NCBI RefSeq assembly: GCF_040954645.1
Contig: NC_092807.1
Span: 78,143,021-78,207,020, forward strand
Reading direction: 5' to 3'
DNA from: Diabrotica undecimpunctata
Lineage: Eukaryota; Arthropoda; Insecta; Coleoptera; Chrysomelidae
Length of the DNA: 64,000 nt
The notes under the pieces were generated by a model that was not told where the DNA came from, made no database searches, and saw nothing but the letters and a program-made list of their open reading frames with translations. How positions within the stretch are numbered: the first letter of the stretch is position 1; every line of letters starts with the position of its first letter. Below are positions 56,631 to 64,000 of the stretch, piece after piece. A program made the position numbers and the translations under genes.

Positions 56631-58420
56631 TGTTTATTGATTTCAATATACAAGAAAAAAGTATAATTAGTAGTTTTTTTACATACATATTAAATTTACA
56701 TTTGTCACTCAAAAATTTTACTCATTACCCGTTAAAACCTATTGGTCGAATACGGGAATAGTGTGTGACATTTAATTATATTTATTTATGTATGTGTATA
56801 ATAATCTTAAAACATTGTGTAGTATGTATATTATATGTATTTAAGTTTTTTATATTTATACGAATGAATATAAAAAATCACTCTACTGCAAATATTCTTC
56901 TTTTTTTTTTTAATTTTGATTAATCTTATTTAGTCAGATCGAAAAGTGTATGCACAAACATACGATCTAGACTTAACACATACTTTTTAAATATAGATTT
57001 TACCATATTTATTGAATTAAGAGTATTAATTTTATACATGTTGGGCAAGTGATTAAATATTTTTGGAGCAAGATACATAGCAGATCTCTGTCCTATTGAT
57101 TTTTTGATATTTCCCAATTGAACATGTTGATTGGTTTTAGTGCAAGTCTCGTAGTGATGAGGTAAGGTACGCAGAATATGCTTATGATTGTATGTGTACA
57201 GTAGCAGGGAATACATATAAAGTTGCCTCGTATCGATTACGTTAGTATCACAGAATAATAAATGAGAGGAGTGTGTCATTTTTTATTAATTATTATTTTT
57301 AATATTTTTTTTTGTAATATGTCGACTTTCTTTAAATAAGTCTTTTGTACACCGCCCCACCCAAGAATTCCATATCTAATTCTAGACTCAACTAGTGCGT
57401 AATATAATATTTTTAAATATTTTAAATCTATTTTAGATTTGAGAAATTTAAACTTTGGAACTAAAGCCCTTAAACACTTTGTTATTTCATCTATCTGGGC
57501 ATCCCATCTTAAATGATAATCGATTTTTATTCCAAGATATTCTATAGTGTTATTTGATTTTATAATTACGTTTTCCTTCTTGTTGTTAATTGTTATAGAA
57601 GTATAAGAAGGTAGTGTTACTTTGTGACTGCAAAAGGGAACAAAAAACGTTTTTTCATAATTAATGGTTAAACCCTTATAATTAAACCATTTTATTAGTC
57701 TGAGCATATCAAGCTTAATTTTATTCTTTAAATGTTCCCAATTGTCTGCGCTATATAAAATTGCAGTGTATCGGCAAAACTTACCATCTTCCCCTCAGTA
57801 TTGAGATTATATAGATCGTTGACATGGATATTCAATAGTAGTAGTCCTAATACTGTACCTTGGGGCACATTGCATCTTAAGTGAAGTTTTTTGCTGTTTA
57901 TATTATTTATTCTAACAATTTGTTGTCTGTTGTCCAAGTAAGACTTCAGTAAATTATGAGCAGTGCCTCGTATTCCATTATTTTCCAGTGCTTCTAGTAG
58001 TTTTGGATGGCTTACAGTATCGAATGCTTTTGCCAGGTCTAGAAACACACAAGCAGTAGGTTGGCATTGTCAATTCGACTGTATATTTCATTGGTGATTT
58101 TTATTATTGTATCATTTATCGATAAACCTTCACGGAATCCAAACTGTGAAGACGATAATATGCTGTGTTTATCGAGGAAAGATGTTAATCTGATTTTAAG
58201 GCATTTTTCAAAGATTTTTGTTAAAGTGCTAATTAGTGAGATTGGTCTGTAGTTTGACAAACTTAGTTTATCTCCTTTCTTGTATATAGGAATTACAACC
58301 GTTTCCTTAAATTTGTCTGGACATTGACCAGATTTAAATATTAAATATATTAGTTCCACCAACGGTTTGATGATTTGTTTATCTATAATTTTTATTGTTT
58401 CTGCTCTAATGTTGTCAATA
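56631..58420 (-). mobile_element. CR1-group non-LTR retrotransposon 2, 3' part
   Basis: Minus strand element interrupted by Jockey-2 at 58421; its upstream part resumes at 63614. The 3' UTR runs down to roughly 56640. Confidence 0.8.
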
Positions 58421-58430
58421 CCGGGTGATT
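56926..58430 (-). pseudogene. CR1-group element 2 reverse transcriptase and C-terminus
   Basis: From PGIDNIRAETIKIIDKQII at the insertion border: TVVIPIYKKGDKLSLSNYRPISLI, SQFGFREGLSINDTI, FLDLAKAFDTVSHPKLLEAL, NVPQGTVLGLLLLNIHVNDLY. The catalytic motif reads SFADTLQFY (about 57770): one of the two Asp codons is gone, a 3-base loss without frame change. Then NYEKTFFVPF, IEYLGIKIDYHLRWDAQIDEI, ESRIRYGILGWGG and the end IGQRSAMYLAPKIFNHLP, with frame breaks at 58040, 57720 and 57277. Not functional. Confidence 0.88.
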
Positions 58431-58434
58431 TTTT
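58421..58434. repeat. Target-site duplication of Jockey-2, left
   Basis: CCGGGTGATTTTTT, repeated at 63600-63613. Confidence 0.85.
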
Positions 58435-58575
58435 TTTTTATTTATTTTGCTTCAACCACTTAGGGTTATTAGCATAAGACAAATACAAAAGTGATAAAGA
58501 CATACATAGGCATATACAAAATATCAATTACATAATAATGTATACAATATATATTTTAATTATTAATGTATTGTA

Positions 58576-59610
58576 TTAAATTTTATTGAAAAGGTTTATA
58601 GTTTTCAAGAATTCTATCAAGTCAGATACGTATTTAGATTCTCCTAAAAGTTCTTTTAATGTTTTTGGAAAATGATGATATAGTCTTTCCACTGACTATA
58701 TTGGACACTCAATCAAAATGTGCTTCACTGTCACTTTACATTCACAAACAAAACACACTGGTTCCTCTTCTTTCTTCAACAAGTATTCATGTGTAGTAGA
58801 AGTGTGTCCTAATCTGAGACGTGTTAATAGGACTTGATGTTGTCGCTTTGAAGGCCAGGAGTTCCATGGAAGGACGGAAGATTTTATTTCTATCAATTTA
58901 GTGGTGCTTCTATTCCATTGGTTTTGCCAAACATCGTACAATTTTGATTTTAAGTAAGGTTTTAAATCCAAATGCACCGTTAGATTTTCCACTGATGCGG
59001 TTGTATTGGTTACTGCGGACCTAGCTAGACTATCTGCCTTTTCGTTACCATCTATTCCAACGTGTGACGGTACCCAGAGGAACTCTACTGTCAAATTGTT
59101 TTGGTATATACGGTATAAAATTAACTTAATCTGCTGCAATGTTGGATGAGAGGGATAAATCTGAGAAATTGATGTCAGACAACTAAGTGAATCAGATATT
59201 ATAAGAGATTTGGGAAGTTTTTTTTCTTGAATATAGGTTAGGGCCTTATTGATGGCAAATAGTTCTGCTGTAAAAATACTTGTCTTAGGAGACAATTTAT
59301 AGATGGAATGTTCATGGGATGTCACAAAGCATGCTCCTACTCCATTTATGGTCTTAGATGCGTCTGTGTATATAAAATGGTAATTTTTGTACTGTGTGAG
59401 AACATGGAGAAAGTGAGTTTTAAAAAAATTTGGTATCACGTTATTTTTGTTATATGCTGTAAGTTTAAGGTTACAAAGCGGAGAGGGAACAACCCAAGGA
59501 AAACATAAATTTATTTCACAGATAGGATAAATGGGAGGTAGTTCAATATTAAAATCGAATAAGTATCTATTAGCTCGTTCATAGAAAGGTACAGGACCCC
59601 TATTTATTTT
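58576..59610 (-). pseudogene. Jockey-2 ORF2, RNase H part
   Basis: In frame with the 880-codon part above, after a single TGA at 59611-59613. RNase H: IYTDASKTINGVGACFVTS (first catalytic Asp), FTAELFAINKALTYI (Glu), SLIISDSLSCLTSI-like with its Asp, and WVPSHVGIDGNEKAD. Then RLRLGHTSTTHEYLL..PVCFVCECKVTVKHILIECPI, a Cys/His tail. A TAG at 58696 stops the frame there, and reading on in the same frame gives VERLYHHFPKTLKELL to about 58576. Confidence 0.9.
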
Positions 59611-62253
59611 TCAATAGACCTCCTGGAACCTGTTAGCAACAGCATGATGAAGAGCTGGATTTTTTGGGTTAGATTTTATACTCGAGACATACGATAGAGT
59701 TAAGTATTTTCTTCTTAGGTTTAAGGGTGGCTCTCCAGCTTCACAGAGTAGACTGTCCACAGGACTGGTGCAATATGCTCCTAGAGCAAGTCTAACGGCT
59801 GAACTCTGAAGAGTATCCAAAGTTTTAAGCAATGCTTGGTTTGCGGTGTTATACACAACACATCCGTAGTCCAGTTTTGATCTAATTAAAGCTCTATATA
59901 AATTTATTAGAGTTGGAAAATCTGCTCCCCAATTTTTATGTGACACAGATTTCATAATGTTTAGTCCAGCTTGGCACGATACTCTTAGCGAGTGTATATG
60001 ACTTGTCCAACTTAATTTTGAGTCCAGTTGCATCCCTAGGAATTTTATTTCTTTTGTATATTCTATAGGAGAATTGTTTAAAAATAGATTTGGGAGCTTT
60101 TGTGGATTTGATTTTCGTGAAAAATGTATAGCTTTTGTTTTTGTGTTGGACAACTGGAGCCCAATATTGTTAGACCACGATTCTATCGACTTAAGAGCTG
60201 CAGAAATACGATTATGAGCCGATAATATGTTTTTATTTCTTGCTAGAATTACCAGATCATCAGCATACAAAAAAGTTTTAATTGTGCGATTGCAGTCCGA
60301 CACAACATTGTTAATAGCAATTAAAAATAGTGCTACGCTTAGATTCGAGCCCTGTGGAATTCCATTTTTCTGTAATTTAGATTCAGACAAATGGTTATTG
60401 ATTCGAACTTGGAAATATCGTTCCCGTAGAAAGTTTGAAATAAAAGCAAACATGTTACCGTGAATCTTCCAATTGTGGAGTGTGGTTAAAATATCGTAGC
60501 GCCATACTGTATCAAAAGCCTTTTTTACATCAAAGAATATGGCTAAACATTCTTGATTACATATAAATGCTTCATGAATTTCTGATTCCAATGATATTAA
60601 GTTATCTAATGTTGATCTATTTTTCTTAAATCCACTTTGTTCGGGTATAATAAGATGTTTATGTTCAATATACCACATGAGTCGATTAGCAATGATCTTT
60701 TCTAGCAACTTACACATTGCATTCGTGAGAGAGATTGGTCTATAGGATTCTGCTTCAAATTTAGGTTTACCTGGTTTGTGTATTGGAACTATGATTGATG
60801 AGTGCCATATGTGTGGGAATACCTTATTGATCCATATAAAATTGAATAGTTGCAATAATAGTTCTTGACCTACTAGTGGTAGGTTCTGTAGAAAAAGCAC
60901 AGGTATATTATCTGGTCCTGGACTAGTATTTCTAACGGAGTTAAGAGTTTCAATAAGTTCAGTCAAGCTTATAGGATTGTTTATTGGTGAAGTGTCATTG
61001 ATTATTGGTATTCCTTTATTTTCTTCAAATCGTTTTTTATTTAAGAATTCTACTGAATAGTTTTCATCACTAGAAGCGGTACAATATTGATTTGCCATTA
61101 TTTCAGATATATTGCATTCGGACGTAAATGTCTGATTGTCTTTTATTAAGTACTTTATAGAGTGTTGTGAATTTTTTCCAGATATACTTCTAATCATGTT
61201 CCAGATTTGACCAATTGGAGTAGATCTATTGATTTCTGAAACAAACTTTTGCCATGACTCTTGCTTGCTTTTTTTAATAATAAATCTACATTTAGCTCTT
61301 ATTCTTTTAAATTCTAAATGATTTTCAGTAGTTTTATATCGTTTATATCTATTAAAAGCCGATTTAGATTCCCTTATTGCCTGTTTGCACGCATCGTTCC
61401 ACCACGGTACAGGTGAATGTTTTGGATGAAAAGCTGTTTTTCCAATGGATTTATTCGCTGCATCAATGATGACTTCATTGAAAAATAATGTTTTTTCGTC
61501 AATATCTTGTTCTGAGTCTAACATTTTTCTAAGATTCATAGCTGATGAAGAGATCAATGTTGAGAACAGTGTCCAGTTGGCTTTATTTAAGGACCATTTG
61601 GTGATGTGTGTATTGTGCTTATGGTACAACAGATTGTTAACTAAGATGGGAAAGTGATCACTTCCATATAGATCAGGTAAAGTGTCCCACGATAAACTAG
61701 GTTGCAAGTTTGGTTTACAAATTGACAAATCAATTGCTGAAAACTCTCCTGTTGCAGCATTATATCGAGTATTCCTGCCGTCATTAAGTAGATTTAAATT
61801 AAGATTATTTAGGATATTTTCTATTTTTCTTCCCATTTTTGTCAATTTTTTTGAGCCCCATAATGAATTATGTGCATTAAAATCTCCCAGTATAATTCGA
61901 GGTGTAGGAATCTGACATAAAAGATTAGAAATATCTGCTATACTTGGATCAGAATTAGGTGCGATGTAAAGACTGCAGATGTTAACTTTTAGTGGACCTA
62001 CTAAGCACACCGCTACAGCCTCTAGATTTGTTATTAGAGGAATACTGCAATATTCATAGGAATTCTCGATAAAAATTGAAACTCCACCACTGGCATGTTC
62101 TTGATTTTGCCTAATTTTAGATACGCTTATATAATTTCTCAAATTATGAATTTTGTTATTTTTAAAATGAGTTTCTTGTAGACAAATTATAGAAGGTGAA
62201 TTTTGAGCAATTATTAATTGTAACATTTCTAAACGGGTATAATAACCGTTCAA
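59611..62253 (-). CDS. Jockey-2 ORF2: APE endonuclease and reverse transcriptase
   Basis: 881-codon open frame; homologous sequence (an NGYYTRLEM start) probably begins a little upstream. Endonuclease motifs: IICLQETHF, GGVSIFIENSY, ILGDFNAHNSLWGS, AIDLSICK and GSDHFPI. Reverse transcriptase: TSPGPDNIPVLFL, SSIIVPIHKPGKPKFEAESYRPISL, EQSGFKKNRSTLDNL, IFFDVKKAFDTVWR, NGIPQGSNLSVALFLIAIN, catalytic FLYADDLVILARN (about 60250), KEIKFLGMQLDSKLSW, and LDYGCVVYNTA. All the catalytic words are intact. TGA at 59611 separates it from RNase H, where related proteins usually have an amino acid. Could be a recent nonsense change. Confidence 0.92.
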   Translation of the reverse strand: MNGYYTRLEMLQLIIAQNSPSIICLQETHFKNNKIHNLRNYISVSKIRQNQEHASGGVSIFIENSYEYCSIPLITNLEAVAVCLVGPLKVNICSLYIAPNSDPSIADISNLLCQIPTPRIILGDFNAHNSLWGSKKLTKMGRKIENILNNLNLNLLNDGRNTRYNAATGEFSAIDLSICKPNLQPSLSWDTLPDLYGSDHFPILVNNLLYHKHNTHITKWSLNKANWTLFSTLISSSAMNLRKMLDSEQDIDEKTLFFNEVIIDAANKSIGKTAFHPKHSPVPWWNDACKQAIRESKSAFNRYKRYKTTENHLEFKRIRAKCRFIIKKSKQESWQKFVSEINRSTPIGQIWNMIRSISGKNSQHSIKYLIKDNQTFTSECNISEIMANQYCTASSDENYSVEFLNKKRFEENKGIPIINDTSPINNPISLTELIETLNSVRNTSPGPDNIPVLFLQNLPLVGQELLLQLFNFIWINKVFPHIWHSSIIVPIHKPGKPKFEAESYRPISLTNAMCKLLEKIIANRLMWYIEHKHLIIPEQSGFKKNRSTLDNLISLESEIHEAFICNQECLAIFFDVKKAFDTVWRYDILTTLHNWKIHGNMFAFISNFLRERYFQVRINNHLSESKLQKNGIPQGSNLSVALFLIAINNVVSDCNRTIKTFLYADDLVILARNKNILSAHNRISAALKSIESWSNNIGLQLSNTKTKAIHFSRKSNPQKLPNLFLNNSPIEYTKEIKFLGMQLDSKLSWTSHIHSLRVSCQAGLNIMKSVSHKNWGADFPTLINLYRALIRSKLDYGCVVYNTANQALLKTLDTLQSSAVRLALGAYCTSPVDSLLCEAGEPPLNLRRKYLTLSYVSSIKSNPKNPALHHAVANRFQEVY

Positions 62254-62284
62254 ATTCCACTGTAAAATAGACTTGAACGTGAGC

Positions 62285-63379
62285 TTATGTAGAAGGTTCT
62301 ATGGAGGAGTCGCTATCGAGCTGAGGATTTAGTTGTCGAGTAATTGAATTAATTATTTTAGTACATCGCGATTTCATTTTTTTTTTTGATATAATGTGAG
62401 GATAGATCTCTTTTAATAGATTAAGTAAGCCTAACGTGTCTTCTGTATAAGTTTTAGATAGACTCAATTTATCTGGAGATCCTAAAGCATTTTCAAAAAA
62501 ATCAGTTAGTTGTTCAAAATTTAATATCGGTGTTATAAGTTTATTAGTAATAAAATCTTTTACGGGTTCCATACTGTTAGCAATAGTCTCAGAATTATCA
62601 ATAGTTTTGGATTTTTTAAGTTTTTGTATTGGTTTTGTGAAATTTTCTTTAGGTTCTTGTAAAGGTGGGGATAAAATTTCATCAAGGCTGCGCTTAGCTG
62701 TGTTTACTTCTTTAATAGGTGTATTAGTTATTTCAAGTGTATCAGTTGTATCTATTGATATGCTATTGATAGGGCATGCTAGTGTTGAAGAAGAGTTTGG
62801 GATTGATGTATGAGGTTGTGAAACATTAGGTGTTGTTGATAATTGGGTAGTTGTTATATTTGTATCTGTGCATGTAGTTTGAGAACTTGGGAGTGATGTT
62901 GAGGGTGATATTTGGGATGCAGTTAATATTGGTGTAGTTAATGAAGAAGGTATAGTCGAGGATTGTAAGGATAAGGTATTCGCTGAAGAGGCTGATGTGG
63001 TCGGGACGTCATGTGGAAGAGTATTAACTACTGTATTTATAGTAGTAGTTGGCACTGTTGTTGTTAAGTTTTGATTTGGATTTGTACAGGATGGACAATT
63101 TGCTACAAAATGGTCAGATTGTTTACAATAGTAACACATCTGTTTTTCTAAAGATAAGAAAATACGATAAGATGTTTGTCCGTGGTTTATGACAATTGAG
63201 GGAGGAATTAATGTACCTTCTAAAGTTTGGCATTTTCCAGAGCATTATATAAAATAGCTTGTTTCTTGGATGGGAATTTTGGAGTTGAATTAATTAACGC
63301 TGCAGAATATGAAGAAGTTTTATGTGATGTCAATAACATTTGGGGCCTCGACGGCCCTGAACTATTAACATCATCCATT
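62285..63379 (-). pseudogene. Jockey-2 ORF1, internally deleted
   Basis: ATG at 63379 begins MDDVNSSGPSRPQ and runs through FPSKKQAILYNALENAK to a stop near 63236. The next frame (from about 63230) reads TSYRIFLSLEKQMCYYCKQSDHFVANC, a CCHC knuckle, then a long Ser/Thr/Pro-rich part and a Lys-rich, acidic-ended C-terminus to 62285. Comparison with Jockey-1 ORF1 shows that roughly 120-130 codons between the two blocks are missing, at about 63236. ORF1 binds element RNA; this version has only the knuckle. Confidence 0.82.
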
Positions 63380-63599
63380 TTCGTTTGTTAATAACATCAG
63401 GTAATTTAAACAATATGAACTTGTTGTGAAGTAAGTATCTAATTAGATTAAAATTACTTACAGATTTTCTCCAATAAGTTCACTAATTTTTATTTATAAT
63501 AACACAACACTTTAATTATTAAGTGGATATAAATAAAAGCACAAAAACTAGGTGCGATTAGACTGGTAATTAAATATGTCCAAAGGTTCAAATCGTTCT
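63380..63599 (-). promoter_or_regulatory. Jockey-2 5' UTR
   Basis: 220 bp between the ORF1 start and the element's 5' border, defined by the target duplication at 63600-63613. Jockey elements initiate from this end. No motif named. Confidence 0.6.
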
Positions 63600-63613
63600 C
63601 CGGGTGATTTTTT
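63600..63613. repeat. Target-site duplication of Jockey-2, right
   Basis: CCGGGTGATTTTTT, matching 58421-58434; it codes for KKSPG in the host element. Confidence 0.85.
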
Positions 63614-64000
63614 CTTCTTAAGTGTTTTAATAATTCCCTTAATTTCACTTTCAGAGACCGGTTTTAAATACATAGAATGCATCAAGCTGTTGTACTGTGG
63701 GAAATACGATGTCGGTGGTGTTATATTCTTGGCATAAGTTTCTCAAATTTCTGTAAAATAACGAGCAAACGAATTGGAGATAGTTTCACCATCTGTTACA
63801 GTAGTTCCTTCTTGCGTAACTATTTCTTTAATATTTCTTTCGGTTTCTTTACCTGTCAAATTTTTAACAATATTCCACAGGTTTTTGTAAACATTATGGT
63901 TTTTCTCAATTTCATTTCTAAAATAATCTTTTTTAACATTTTTGATTAATATATTTAGATGTTTTCTATACTTAAAATATTCATTTTTTTTATTAACATT
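63614..64000 (-). pseudogene. CR1-group element 2, linker before the reverse transcriptase
   Basis: Reads HNVYKNLWNIVKNLTGKETERNIKEI, TVTDGETISNSFARYFTEI, then after a stop and shift YLKPVSESEIKGIIKTLKKKKSPG, where Jockey-2 interrupts it; PGIDNI resumes at 58425. This is the usual region between endonuclease and reverse transcriptase. The element continues beyond the window. Confidence 0.8.

Larger units (their letters stand above)
58435..63599 (-). mobile_element. Jockey-2 non-LTR retrotransposon (about 5.2 kb, both ends present)
   Basis: 5' UTR, ORF1, ORF2 and a 3' UTR ending in an A run at 58435-58441. The flanking 14-bp duplication shows it inserted in CR1-group element 2. ORF1 has an internal deletion; ORF2 is open apart from two in-frame stops. 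Confidence 0.92.

Noticed and set aside
59611..59613. TGA in Jockey-2 ORF2 as a programmed readthrough signal
   Set aside because: A second in-frame stop follows at 58696 and ORF1 is deleted, so simple decay is more likely.

Overview
The window reads as insect nuclear DNA, AT-rich and made almost entirely of transposable elements; I recognise no host gene, tRNA, rRNA or CRISPR array. The evidence for an insect is the mixture of a three-gene env-bearing Ty3/gypsy element (errantivirus type), BEL/Pao, Jockey, CR1-group, RTE and R2/R4-type non-LTR elements, several Penelope-like elements (PLEs), and long (TA)n tracts. The species cannot be named from this sequence.

Region by region: 1-8.3 kb is mostly unassigned AT-rich DNA with an env-like scrap, an RTE tail, a perfect hairpin and two sets of tandem repeats. 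8.3-9.97 kb is (TA)n and PLE terminal repeats. 9.97-20.46 kb holds two near-identical errantivirus copies joined head to tail: the 3' end of one (integrase-env-LTR) and a full 8.4 kb copy (LTR-gag-pol-env-LTR), giving three 328-bp LTRs. 20.46-26.1 kb is a PLE, PLE ends and five (TA)n tracts. 26.2-31.4 kb is a Jockey element with target-site duplications and a foreign insert in its RNase H. 31.4-33.1 kb is unassigned. 33.1-37.1 kb is a cluster of PLE pieces in inverted arrangements. 37.1-43.6 kb is a patchwork (PLE/RTE remnant, env-like fragment, gag-like fragment, Jockey fragment split by a 683-bp terminal-inverted-repeat element). 44.8-50.8 kb is a decayed BEL/Pao pol split by two RTE elements at the same target site. 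50.8-53.7 kb is an R2/R4-type element bordered by TAA repeats. 53.7-56.0 kb is a CR1-group element. 56.6-64 kb is a second CR1-group element split by a 5.2 kb Jockey element with a 14-bp target-site duplication.

The elements relate to each other mainly by insertion: Jockey into CR1, RTE into RTE into BEL/Pao, R4-type into a TAA tract, and errantivirus and PLE pieces at (TA)n. Nearly every coding region is broken by stops, frameshifts, deletions or lost catalytic residues, but the errantivirus LTRs differ by only about one base in 328, so that insertion is recent.

The most interesting signal is at the PLE ends. Several unrelated-looking PLE termini share a hammerhead-ribozyme-like layout: CTGANGA-like box, a stem, then GAA followed by a short palindrome (ACGT, AACGTT, AGCT or ATAT) and an H base. 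Many of these lie in large inverted repeats, and at least eight of ten (TA)n tracts touch PLE-derived DNA.
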